Below are positions 54,644 through 63,381 of a stretch of 64,000 bases of DNA, piece after piece. Source of the stretch: Pedobacter sp. Leaf250 (lineage in GTDB: Bacteria; Bacteroidota; Bacteroidia; Sphingobacteriales; Sphingobacteriaceae); contig NZ_CAKLBU010000022.1 in assembly GCF_920984735.1 (NCBI RefSeq), positions 1 through 64,000 of the forward strand, given 5' to 3'. The position numbers and the translations under genes were made by a program. Under the pieces are notes generated by a model. That model was not told the origin of the DNA. It saw nothing but the letters and a program-made list of their open reading frames with translations, and did no database searches. Each line of letters starts with the position of its first letter. The stretch's first letter is position 1.

Positions 54644-55522
54644 ATGGATATCAACAAAAAAAACTTAATAATCCTTCATATTACTGTTTTAATTTGGGGC
54701 TTCACCGGTGTGCTTGGAAAGGTAATTTCTATTGATGCAGTACCGCTTGTGTGGTATCGGGTTTTGATTGCAACGTCGACACTTTTTTTGTGGTTTCTGA
54801 TTACTAAAAAAAACATTAAGGTCACTCAAAAACAATTTTTCCAGTTCTTTTTAACCGGTGGAATAGTGGCCATTCACTGGATCTTTTTTTTCCATGCCAT
54901 TAAGGTTTCTACCGTTTCTGTTACCCTGGTTTGCTTATCATCTTTTACTTTATTTACAGCAATTTTAGAGCCCCTGATAAAAAAACAGCCTATTGAAATT
55001 GGCGATATTTTAGTTGGGTTATTGATCATACTGGGAATTTACATGATTTTCAAATTTGAAAGTCAATATACTCTTGGTATCATTTTCGGACTCCTGGCTG
55101 CAGTAGCTTCGAGTTTATTTTCTACCATAAATTCTACTCTAGTACAAAAAAGCGAACCCTCAATCATCGGATTTTACGAGTTAATTGGCGGCCTTTTTTG
55201 GATTACTTTATATCGATTTTACGATGGCTCTTTACTTAGTTCTCCATTTAATTTGAGTACAACTGACTGGTTTTACATTGGTATTTTAGGTACACTTTGC
55301 ACATCAGTTGCGTATGTTGCTGGAGTATCAGTGATGAGAACTTTATCAGCTTTTCGCGTTGCTTTAGTAACCAATCTTGAGCCAGTATATGGCATCATTC
55401 TGGCTTATTTTTTCTTTAAAGATAAAGAACAAATGACAGGCGGGTTTTACATTGGAGCACTGATTATTTTAGGCTCAATATTTCTTTACCCTATCTATAA
55501 AAAGAGACAAAATAAACATTAA
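54644..55522 (+). CDS. EamA/DMT-family transporter
   Basis: 292 residues, ten transmembrane helices in two repeated EamA halves (about 1-145 and 150-285). HITVLIWGFTGVLGK opens the first half and GILAAVASSLFSTINSTLVQK-like sequence the second. Drug/metabolite transporter, exact substrate unknown. It follows the permease stop by two bases and ends the operon at the edge of a long AT-rich stretch. Confidence 0.85.
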   Translation: MDINKKNLIILHITVLIWGFTGVLGKVISIDAVPLVWYRVLIATSTLFLWFLITKKNIKVTQKQFFQFFLTGGIVAIHWIFFFHAIKVSTVSVTLVCLSSFTLFTAILEPLIKKQPIEIGDILVGLLIILGIYMIFKFESQYTLGIIFGLLAAVASSLFSTINSTLVQKSEPSIIGFYELIGGLFWITLYRFYDGSLLSSPFNLSTTDWFYIGILGTLCTSVAYVAGVSVMRTLSAFRVALVTNLEPVYGIILAYFFFKDKEQMTGGFYIGALIILGSIFLYPIYKKRQNKH

Positions 55523-56872
55523 AAAATCGGCACTTTTATTGGCTGCTTAGTCATATTAATAGTTAAATAAATCGAGTGTTGAAGTGTATTGGCTCAGGAT
55601 TTAAATACGCCGAATTCGAGTGTAAACCGAGACCATAATACATCTAATTTTACACTCAATAGATAGCCTTAATTCGAAGGATAGAACCCATAATCATAGG
55701 TTCAAAAATGAGGTAATTAATTAACATCACATATCCATAAACTACACGAAATAAACCCGAAGTTTTAAAAGATAATCGAACCGTTTATTAAAAATACGAA
55801 GATGGAAAAAGCTATTCTTAAATTAATATTTAAGCGAAATTAGCATTAATTTCTTCTTAAATCATCAAAAAAAAAGAGTTCCTAAGCGCTAAATTTCTTT
55901 GACTAGGCCTAAATGAAATATACTTAAATCAAATAAATATTTACTAATATATCATTGATAATCAATTACTTATAAAAGTATTCGAATTTCTGACATAAAA
56001 TTAAAAAATCTAATCCTTTAAGCCAAATATGCTAAGGAAATGCGATTACAGTCTCCTATTCTAGGGTTTTCTTGAGGTATAAATTAATAATTCACATACA
56101 TTTTAGCAAAAAATCACAATCTAATAATCTTAAGATACAGTCAGATTTTATTCGAAAACTATGTTATTTATTAAATATTAACATATGATTCACTAGTTTA
56201 ATCGATCACAATAATCCATTTTTTGTAAAAATACGAATCTGTTCGTTAAATCAGGTATTGATTTAGGAGTTAATACAACGAGTATAATCAGACATTTAGT
56301 CAGTTATTTTTAATTTTTAAAGGCTGAAAATAGGATTAAAACCTGAGTTTAAAACGCCATAAGAAAGCATTTAATAACTAAATAATCATCTGCCAAATCA
56401 TATTAAATCTGAAATTAAAACAGTAGACATTTGTTAAATACGATTAGATAAATACTATTTAATTAAGAAGGAAAACTAACTAAAATCTAAATGAAAAAGA
56501 TTTAAATAAGAGTGCAAATTTAGACTGTTAGTGAGAAATATAGATCAAAATTCAAGCGTATTATAGCATACAAAATCTTGAACTGTTAGATTTTTTTTCG
56601 AGGAAAATCGATTAATTAGTGTAAATTAAGAGTATAAAATTTAATGGCAAAAAATATTTAGTGAAACTTCAATTTTATAAAGAATCATTCTTATAAATAT
56701 AGAATATTGATAACTAAAACATAATTACATAAAAATTACAATGTTATTAAAATCAAATACTTATGTAATTTCAAGTAAATTAAAAATGAAAATAAAACAG
56801 TAACCAATATTACAATAAAACTAAATATTTTAGCATTCAAAATAGATGACCTTAATAAGAGAAAATAAAAAT
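55523..56872. other. 1.35-kb AT-rich gene desert
   Basis: No open frame of useful length on either strand and no family resemblance. Two sixty-base rows counted by hand (56281 and 56461) are 20-22% G+C, far below neighbouring genes. Near the left end, GAGTGTAAA (55618) and TTTACACTC (55649) form a 9-base stem that may terminate the tgt operon. The rest could be a long leader, an uncharacterised RNA or decayed DNA. Confidence 0.6.
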
Positions 56873-59650
56873 ATGATTATCAGATACTTAATCACATTTA
56901 TATTCAGTTTAATTTCACTATCAGTTTTTGGGCAGATTTTCAGCTCCGCACAGAACCCACTTAGTGTAAGATGGAACTATATTCAATCAGGAGGCTTTAG
57001 AATCATCTATCCTCAAGAACTGGAAGATGATGCACAAAGAATGGCCAATACCCTACCCTTTATTTATCCTAAAATTGGTATGGGTTTGAGACAGCAAAAA
57101 ACCTCCATTCCCCTCCTATTACAGAACCGAGGAACTATTGCAAATGGCTTTGTTCAGTTAGGCCCGAAGAAGTCGGAATTCTATACAACACCACCACAAT
57201 ATTTTGATAGTCAGGATTGGTTAAATAATCTTGCCGTACATGAGTTAAGGCACATTGCACAGTTTGACAAATTGACAGGAACGCAATCACATCCGTTTCC
57301 CGAGTTGGCTTACTTCGCCTATTTTGGAGCAGGCATACCTACCTGGTTTTTTGAGGGAGATGCGGTTGTGAATGAGACTGCTTTAACTGAGTCGGGTCGC
57401 GGCCGGCAACCAAATTGGATCATGCCTTTTCGAACATCGGTTTTGGAAGGTAGAAAATTCTCTTACAGCAAAGCATACTTTGGGTCAAACAAAGTCGTAA
57501 CTCCAGGCTATTACCAAACAGGTTATTTGATGGTGGCCGACATGAAAGAAAAATACGGACAATTCTTTTCAGACAGTTTGCTTGGCGACATCAGAAAAAG
57601 GCCGATAAGGCTTTATCCGTTTTCACAAAGCCTTAAAAAATTCACAGGAAAAAACACCAGAAAATACTTTCTTTCTACTCAGGAAAAATTAGCACAAAAC
57701 TGGAAAGCACAAAGCGACAAAATTGACACAGAGAATTACGAAAGTGTGAAAGGCAAAACATCATTAGCAACCAACTATTTTCTACCTGTTCGCTTAAACA
57801 AAAATCAAATTTTAGCACTTAAAGAAAGTAAGCAAGATGCCCGATATTTTGTGATCATAAACGAAGATAAATCGGAGCTAAAATTATTCGGAATCGGATA
57901 CCAGGAACAGCCATGGTTTAGCTATAAAAATGACGTTTTAGTTTGGGATGAAATTCGTTATGATCCACGATACAAACAGAGAAGCTACAGCGTAATTTGT
58001 TCCTACAATTTTAAGACGAAAAAATTTAAAAAACTAAGCAGCCAAAGTCGACTCTTCTCTCCTGCCCTTTCAGAAGATGGGAAGAAAATCATTGCTTCAA
58101 AAGTTGAACTTAACAATCAATTCAACCTTGTAGAAATCGATGCCTCGTCAGGTAATATTTTAAAAACTTACCCCAATCCTGAAAACGAAATTTTACAAAC
58201 GCCAAGTTTCGATAAAACTGGAAATCGGATTGCCTACATCAGTGTAAGCGAAAAAGGAAAAAGTTTATGGTTGTTAAATGATGATAAAAAAACAAAGCTC
58301 ATTTCGAACAGCAGGCAACAGTTAAGCCGTCCACTTTTTATTGGCAATAAAATAGCTTTTAATGCACACTTTAACGGCATTGATAATATTTACAGTGTCG
58401 ACATCGAATCGAAAGAAATCAGTGCTTTGAGCAGCTCAAAATATGGCGCTTTTAATCCCACAGAAACCGAGGATGGTAAAATTATTTTTAACGATTATAA
58501 AATTAATGGGTACGAAATTGCTGAGAAAACAATTACAGAAAAACCAGTCGGCGACAACACATTTGTCGATTTTTCTTCCGCAGCCGAAAAGCAGGAAAAT
58601 ACAGGTAATGTTTTTGAAAATATTCCAGACAGCACCTACCAATCTAAGCGCTTTCATCAAGCTTTAAATCTTTTTAGTTTTCACAGCATTATTCCTGTTA
58701 TTGATAACGAATATGTTTTCGGTCTTGAGCTGCAATCGAACAATTTGCTAAACACCATGGACTTTTACACTGGGGCAAAATACCATCGTGATTTAAAGCG
58801 TTTTGAATACACAGCAGATATTAGCTATAAAGCACTTTATCCCATTTTTAGTGTCTTGTATCGCAATAGACCTAAAAGAACGTTCTATCGAGCTAAAAAT
58901 GTTTCACAGCAGGGCGATTGGCGAGAGAACTTTGTTAAACTTAATGCGTCCGTTCCTTTATCGTTTAACGCAAGGAATCAAAATTATTCTTTCACACTTA
59001 ATGCGGCTACCAGTTTTACACAGCGTTACATGGCAGAGAATATGCCAACCAATTTCATTCGGGAGCTTAAATTTCCGATGGAATATAATTTCACATTTAA
59101 CCACAGCGTGAGAACCACAGAAAGAGATATCGCTCCAAAATGGGCGCAGGTTTTCAGAGCAACTTACAACCATCAACCTTTTGATAAAAATCTGGGTGGT
59201 GAAATTATGGCTTTAGAAAGTTTCTTCTATTTTCCTGGCTTTGCAAAGAACCATTCTTTTCTGGCAAGTTTTAATTACCAAAAAGCAAGTGGCGTAAATC
59301 AATATGCCACAGAAATTGCAACGGTTTATGGCTACAACAATATTTTAGCTAAAAGCAGACTACAAAACAGCATGCTTTTTAATTATCGTTTTCCGTTTGC
59401 ATTTCCCGATTGGGAGCTAAGCTCATTGGCTTATGTTCGCAATTTCAGAGCTGGCCTATTTTGCCATTACGAAAACATTGGTGTAGATACCAATATCGGT
59501 CAGCCGAAAACTTACGGCGTAGAATTAAATAGTAGTTTAAACATTTTGAGGTATCAACCTGTTGTTGATGTTGGAGCAAGATTGGTTTTTGTTAATAAGA
59601 TTTACAATCAAAATCCGATATTAGAATTTTCATTTAATTATAGCTTTTAA
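56873..59650 (+). CDS. large envelope protein: gluzincin-like domain, beta-propeller, beta-barrel
   Basis: 925 residues from ATG 56873, with a signal peptide (FIFSLISLSVFGQ). Residues ~115-175 hold a zinc-peptidase-like HELRH (123-127) and a downstream Glu161 in PTWFFEGDA, as in the peptidase-MA group. Residues ~270-560 carry repeated WD/TolB-like blades (SEDGKKIIASKV, DKTGNRIAYIS, ETEDGKIIFND). The last ~320 residues look like outer-membrane beta strands ending in Phe (NPILEFSFNYSF). Possibly a surface or periplasmic protease tied to a barrel. An in-frame codon at 56846 exists, but the signal peptide favours 56873. Confidence 0.7.
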   Translation: MIIRYLITFIFSLISLSVFGQIFSSAQNPLSVRWNYIQSGGFRIIYPQELEDDAQRMANTLPFIYPKIGMGLRQQKTSIPLLLQNRGTIANGFVQLGPKKSEFYTTPPQYFDSQDWLNNLAVHELRHIAQFDKLTGTQSHPFPELAYFAYFGAGIPTWFFEGDAVVNETALTESGRGRQPNWIMPFRTSVLEGRKFSYSKAYFGSNKVVTPGYYQTGYLMVADMKEKYGQFFSDSLLGDIRKRPIRLYPFSQSLKKFTGKNTRKYFLSTQEKLAQNWKAQSDKIDTENYESVKGKTSLATNYFLPVRLNKNQILALKESKQDARYFVIINEDKSELKLFGIGYQEQPWFSYKNDVLVWDEIRYDPRYKQRSYSVICSYNFKTKKFKKLSSQSRLFSPALSEDGKKIIASKVELNNQFNLVEIDASSGNILKTYPNPENEILQTPSFDKTGNRIAYISVSEKGKSLWLLNDDKKTKLISNSRQQLSRPLFIGNKIAFNAHFNGIDNIYSVDIESKEISALSSSKYGAFNPTETEDGKIIFNDYKINGYEIAEKTITEKPVGDNTFVDFSSAAEKQENTGNVFENIPDSTYQSKRFHQALNLFSFHSIIPVIDNEYVFGLELQSNNLLNTMDFYTGAKYHRDLKRFEYTADISYKALYPIFSVLYRNRPKRTFYRAKNVSQQGDWRENFVKLNASVPLSFNARNQNYSFTLNAATSFTQRYMAENMPTNFIRELKFPMEYNFTFNHSVRTTERDIAPKWAQVFRATYNHQPFDKNLGGEIMALESFFYFPGFAKNHSFLASFNYQKASGVNQYATEIATVYGYNNILAKSRLQNSMLFNYRFPFAFPDWELSSLAYVRNFRAGLFCHYENIGVDTNIGQPKTYGVELNSSLNILRYQPVVDVGARLVFVNKIYNQNPILEFSFNYSF

Positions 59651-59654
59651 ACTC

Positions 59655-59936
59655 ATGAAAGGAAAAACCATCTTCATTATCATCCTAACAGCATTATTAA
59701 CAGCATTTCTATTTTTAAATAGCGATGAAGTGCCATTCAATTTTATAGTAGTTAACGATATCCTTGTATCTAAACTCCTTGTAATAGGCGTATGCGTATT
59801 AATCGGCTTTATTATTGGCTTTGTTGTAGGCCGACCAAGGAAAACAGTAAGCAGTTATGATAGTGAAATTGAAAGAAATCAACCCATTTCAAATAAAAAA
59901 GAATTGAGTGATGAAGACAGGGATTATATCAGTTAA
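59655..59936 (+). CDS. LapA/DUF1049-like two-helix membrane protein
   Basis: 93 residues with helices at about 5-22 and 37-58 and a charged cytoplasmic tail (VVGRPRKTVSSYDSE). Resembles LapA/DUF1049 proteins such as LapA of enterobacteria, linked to lipopolysaccharide assembly control. It starts 4 bases after the barrel gene stop and is probably co-transcribed. Confidence 0.7.
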   Translation: MKGKTIFIIILTALLTAFLFLNSDEVPFNFIVVNDILVSKLLVIGVCVLIGFIIGFVVGRPRKTVSSYDSEIERNQPISNKKELSDEDRDYIS

Positions 59937-59964
59937 GAACAAACATATTTACCAGGATGTTCAG

Positions 59965-60452
59965 GATTAAATGATTTTAGGATTTGAGTGCTCTCGAATC
60001 AAGATTTCAAATTTATATTTAAGCTAAATTTCAAAGTTTCATGCCTGTAAATAATTTTGTGGCGAATTGCAATTGATTAGAAATTTAGTCGATATTAGAT
60101 TATCCCTATTTCTAAAAAGTAAAATCAATTCTACTAAAATGAAAATGGAAATGACAATCTTTTACGATGACATTCAAATCGGTATAAGAAGAGTAGATTT
60201 CTTTGTAGAAGATATGATTATGGTTGAGTTGAAGGCGGTTTCCGAGTTGAATGACTCACATTTAAATCAAGCAATAAATTATTTGGAGGCATATAATCTT
60301 TCCATTGGTTTACTCATAAATTTTGGAAGCAAAAGCTTAACTTTTAAAAGAGTTTACAACACCAATCATCCTGACAACAAAAACCAAAATTAATGGGATT
60401 ATATTATTTCAGGATTTAATTTGGAAAATCAAAATCCTAAAATCAATTAATC
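59965..60452. mobile_element. GxxExxY-type element bounded by inverted repeats
   Basis: GATTAAATGATTTTAGGATTT (written as 59965-59985) and its reverse complement at 60432-60452 agree at 20 of 21 positions and enclose the truncated GxxExxY frame. Similar GGATTTTAGGATTAGAGG words occur alone at 61650-61712. The layout suggests a small non-autonomous or RNA-structured element. No target duplication could be confirmed by eye. Confidence 0.6.
60139..60393 (+). pseudogene. truncated GxxExxY-family gene
   Basis: 84 residues (about 60% of the normal ~125-135). The C-terminal half of the GxxExxY family is well kept: MTIFYDDIQIGIRRVDFFVED, MVELKAVSELNDSHLNQAINYLEAY and GLLINFGSKSLTFKRVYN. The GxxExxY motif and first ~45 residues are missing, and the frame upstream to 60067 is not similar. 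Family members occur in spirochaete 23S rRNA intervening sequences and have an unknown, nuclease-like proposed role. It is most likely a remnant within an inverted-repeat element. Confidence 0.7.
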
Positions 60453-60474
60453 TTAAGAATCTTGGTCAAGACAA

Positions 60475-60771
60475 CTAACCCAAAGCAGTCATTATTTCCC
60501 CATACAATAACCCACTTCCACCGCCATAGTGCTGAATAATCTTAGTACCAGGTTTAAACTTGTTTATATCCTCTCTAAGCGCTTTTTCGCACTCAGGATT
60601 AATACCATTACCCAAAAGCACCAAATCAACATCTTGTGCTTTTAAAATCGATAGTGCTTCTTCATCAGTGCAAACACAAATCCCTTTCCATTCTGGTCGG
60701 GCATTAAGCAAGCGGTTCATCACAATAGTAATTTCTGGATCTCGTCCAATATAAAGTATGGTGGTTTGCAT
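60475..60771 (-). CDS. short receiver-like protein without phosphoacceptor Asp
   Basis: 98 residues from ATG 60771. Beta-alpha pattern of a CheY-like domain: TTILYIGRDPEI, VDLVLLGNGI, GTKIIQHYGGGSGLLYG. The position of the phosphorylated Asp (LVLLD in ordinary receivers) reads LLGNG here, so it is unlikely to be phosphorylated. It might be an adaptor or just a Rossmann-like fold. An ORF start 9 bases upstream exists (60780). Its upstream spacer has the purine-to-pyrimidine pattern. Confidence 0.5.
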   Translation of the reverse strand: MQTTILYIGRDPEITIVMNRLLNARPEWKGICVCTDEEALSILKAQDVDLVLLGNGINPECEKALREDINKFKPGTKIIQHYGGGSGLLYGEIMTALG

Positions 60772-60856
60772 TATAATCAAGTTGAAAGTAAAAAGTCAAA
60801 AGTTGCGAGTTTAACCCTGAGGCCTATAACTCGTAACCTTTAACATGTAACTAAAT

Positions 60857-61576
60857 TTAAAATTCCATCGGAATATCCATTAACAATACTTCCGCATCTG
60901 CGGTATTTGCTTTAAAGCTGATGCCATCGTTATCCCAAATACCTAAACCATCTCTTTTGCTTAAAGTTTGGCCATTAATGGTAACTTCTCCGTTGATTAC
61001 AAAAGCATAAACACCGTTTCCAGCTTTTTTGATTTTATATTCAGTTTCAAATCCGGTATCAAATTTACCTAAAGAGAACCAGGCATCCTGTTGAATCCAA
61101 ACACCAGCATCATCAGCACTTGGTGATAAAATCTGTTGGAAATTGTTGTGCATAGCTTCCACATCTAAAGTTTGTTGATCGTAACGTGGTGTAACATTTT
61201 TCTTGTTTGGGAATAACCAAATTTGTAATAAATTCAATTGTTCATCCGCAAGTGCATTGTATTCACTATGACTAACGCCTGTACCAGCGCTCATTACCTG
61301 AATTTCTCCAGCGGTAATAGTTGCCGAATTGCCCATGCTATCTTTGTGTGCAATGGCTCCTGCTAATGGAATCGTAATGATTTCCATATTATCATGTGGA
61401 TGAGTTCCAAAACCCATTCCACCATCAATCAAGTCATCATTTAAAACCCGCAAAACTCCAAAGTGCATTCTTTCAGGATTGTAATAGTTAGCAAAACTGA
61501 ATGAGTGGTGAGCATTTAACCAACCATGATTTGCATGGCCTCTGGTATTTTCTTTGTGCAAAATAAACTGTGACAT
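60857..61576 (-). CDS. pirin-family protein
   Basis: 239 residues, normal for bacterial pirin/YhhW. Double cupin with metal ligands in FGTHPHDNMEIITIPLAG (about 55-72) and GTGVSHSEYNALADEQLN (about 103-120). Relatives act as quercetin 2,3-dioxygenases; the natural substrate is unknown. ATG 61576 is preceded by AAGGAAA and is preferred to the in-frame codon at 61603. Confidence 0.88.
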   Translation of the reverse strand: MSQFILHKENTRGHANHGWLNAHHSFSFANYYNPERMHFGVLRVLNDDLIDGGMGFGTHPHDNMEIITIPLAGAIAHKDSMGNSATITAGEIQVMSAGTGVSHSEYNALADEQLNLLQIWLFPNKKNVTPRYDQQTLDVEAMHNNFQQILSPSADDAGVWIQQDAWFSLGKFDTGFETEYKIKKAGNGVYAFVINGEVTINGQTLSKRDGLGIWDNDGISFKANTADAEVLLMDIPMEF

Positions 61577-61649
61577 AAATTTCCTTTCTTGTTTATGATA
61601 CAAATTTACTGCAGGTTTTAAACCTGTGCATTGATGTAGGGTAAGTAAT

Positions 61650-61712
61650 ACCAGGATGATAAGATTATAGGATTTTAGAGCAGGATTTTAAGGATTAGAG
61701 GATTTTCCGGAT
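61650..61712. repeat. solitary GGATTTTAAGGATTAGAGGATTTT repeat
   Basis: Begins ACCAGGATG like the flank left of the GxxExxY element (59951-59959) and continues with three imperfect AGGATTTT words. Probably a remnant of the same element family. Confidence 0.5.
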
Positions 61713-61899
61713 TATTATTCAGAACCAGAATAGCTTATGTTTTGCTAAAATGGCATTATTGTTATGGAGACGAGTATTTCCTTTACAAAAGGCCTAAGTA
61801 CTGTTTCTCCGTTTCACTTAAATCGGCCTAACAAATTTTTGGGGATGCAATACCAAAGCTTCATCACTTGCTTTAATACAAAAATTTTCAGCCGACATT

Positions 61900-61928
61900 T
61901 TTGTTTCTTTTGGTATCAAAAGAAAAAA
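61900..61928. repeat. TTTGTTTC...TATCAAAAGAAA repeat, copy 2
   Basis: Contains the dyad TTTCTTTTG-GTAT-CAAAAGAAA with a 9-base stem (61904-61925 approximately). Sister copy at 33849-33876. Confidence 0.5.
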
Positions 61929-62023
61929 GCCTGTCTGGCTGAGACAAATAAACACCCCGCCTTGCAGCCACCTCTCTAAAAGAGGGGAATTGCAAATCGC
62001 CTAATCTAAAATCAAAACACAAT

Positions 62024-62056
62024 AACAAAAAGCGGGGCTATCGTAACCGATGCCCC
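62024..62056 (-). terminator. intrinsic terminator after metZ
   Basis: On the minus strand GGGGCATCG pairs with CGATAGCCCC with one bulged base, followed by GCTTTTTTG. It lies about 55 bases after the metZ stop. Confidence 0.65.
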
Positions 62057-62111
62057 ACTGTTATTCCTTTACTAATTAAGATTCTGAAATAAATTCAGAA
62101 TGACGGCTAAC

Positions 62112-63278
62112 TTACGAAAGCGCCTGCTCAATATCAGCCAAAATATCATTTATATGCTCCAAACCGATTGATAAACGAATCGAGCCTTGCTCAATACCTA
62201 CAATATTGCGCTCCTCTTCGGTTAATTTACTATGTGTGCTTGTAGCAGGATGCGTAGCGATAGAGCGTGTATCGGCCAAGTTCGCAGAAATAGAAAACAT
62301 TTTTAAGCCATCCATAAATTTGCTGGCACCAGCCACTCCGCCTTCCACAACAACAGTTACCACACCGCCACCTTGTTTCATTTGTTTTTTAGCAATCTCA
62401 TATTGCGGATGTGATGGTAAGAATGGATATTTTACCAGTTTAATTTTCGGGTGCTTCTCCAGGTATTCGGCAACTTTCAATGCATTTTCACAATGGCGAT
62501 CCATACGAACAGCCAATGTTTCTAAGCTTTTTGATAAAATCCATGCATTAAATGGCGATAAAGATGGTCCGCTGTGACGGGCAAAATTCATTACTTCGGT
62601 AATTAACTCCTTTGTACCTAAAATTACTCCACCCAAAACGCGACCTTGTCCGTCGATGTATTTAGTAGCCGAATGGATAGAAATATGAGCGCCCAATGCT
62701 ATTGGCTGCTGCAAATACGGTGTTGCGAAACAGTTATCAACCACCAAAAGCTGATTGTGTTTTTTAGCCAAATCGCCCAAAAATTCCAAATCTATAATGT
62801 CGATGCCAGGGTTTGATGGCGTTTCTACGAAAATCATTTTGGTATTTGGCTTAATTAAACCTTCCCAATCTTCCGGTTTATCCAAATCGGCATAATCAAA
62901 AGTTACGCCCCATTTAGAAAAAACATTGGTTAATAATTGGTGAGTAGAACCAAAAACCGAACGACTTGAAATAATATGGTCGCCATTTTTTAAGAAAGCA
63001 CCAAAGGTTGTAAAAATAGCAGCCATACCTGTTGCGGTAGCAAAACCGTCTTCAGCGCCTTCCAGCAGGCACATTTTCTCAATAAATTCTGATGTACTTG
63101 GATTTGCATAACGGCTGTAAACATTCCCCTCTTTCTCATTTGCAAAAAGCGCCCGCATTTCTTCCGCATCATCAAACTTATAACTCGAGGTTAAATAAAT
63201 TGGCGATGAGTGTTCTTTGTGCAAACTGCGTTCAACTTGAGTGCGTATCGCTATGGTTTCAAAATTTTCGGATTTCAT
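62112..63278 (-). CDS. metZ: O-succinylhomoserine sulfhydrylase (MetZ)
   Basis: 388 residues, PLP-dependent Cys/Met metabolism family. The PLP lysine is in SIHSATKYIDGQGRVLGG (about 205-222); the IDGQGRV continuation is typical of MetZ rather than cystathionine gamma-synthase. Other landmarks are VYSRYANPST (about 53-62), GSTHQL and FVETPSNPG. It makes homocysteine from O-succinyl- or O-acetylhomoserine and sulfide. It appears monocistronic; I saw no SAM riboswitch in the 100-base spacer upstream. Confidence 0.9.
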   Translation of the reverse strand: MKSENFETIAIRTQVERSLHKEHSSPIYLTSSYKFDDAEEMRALFANEKEGNVYSRYANPSTSEFIEKMCLLEGAEDGFATATGMAAIFTTFGAFLKNGDHIISSRSVFGSTHQLLTNVFSKWGVTFDYADLDKPEDWEGLIKPNTKMIFVETPSNPGIDIIDLEFLGDLAKKHNQLLVVDNCFATPYLQQPIALGAHISIHSATKYIDGQGRVLGGVILGTKELITEVMNFARHSGPSLSPFNAWILSKSLETLAVRMDRHCENALKVAEYLEKHPKIKLVKYPFLPSHPQYEIAKKQMKQGGGVVTVVVEGGVAGASKFMDGLKMFSISANLADTRSIATHPATSTHSKLTEEERNIVGIEQGSIRLSIGLEHINDILADIEQALS

Positions 63279-63293
63279 TCTATAATGTTGTAA

Positions 63294-63378
63294 GTTTTAG
63301 GTTATAAGTAATAAGTTTAAAGAGCATATTTCAGGTATGTATTAAGTTAGTAGGCTTGTGCTACTTATAACTTAAAAC
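63294..63378. repeat. imperfect palindromic spacer between metZ and osmC
   Basis: GTTTTAGGTTATAAG (63294-63308) and CTTATAACTTAAAAC (63364-63378) match at 14 of 15 positions. Adjacent TAAGTAATAAG and TATTACTTATTA extend the symmetry. It is an example of the purine-to-pyrimidine spacer pattern. Confidence 0.6.
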
Positions 63379-63381
63379 GTA

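Larger units (their letters stand above)
61577..62021. other. repeat-rich noncoding spacer
   Basis: Contains GGATTTTAGG-type words (61650-61712), an AAAAGAAA dyad repeat (61900-61928) and a CCTCTCTAAAAGAGGGG hairpin (about 61970-61985). A 71-codon frame at 61764 translates the repeats and is not supported as a gene. Confidence 0.5.

Noticed and set aside
55523-56872. Replication origin in the AT-rich stretch
   Set aside because: No DnaA-box clusters (TTATCCACA-like) and no dnaA, dnaN or parAB genes nearby.
59965-60452. Conventional insertion sequence
   Set aside because: Encodes no transposase, and I could not identify target-site duplications beside the inverted repeats.
61764-61979. 71-codon plus-strand frame before metZ terminator
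   Set aside because: Overlaps the AAAAGAAA repeat and a hairpin. It has no protein-like pattern.
63279-63381. SAM riboswitch before metZ
   Set aside because: The spacer is made of degenerate repeats with one imperfect palindrome and lacks conserved SAM-aptamer elements.
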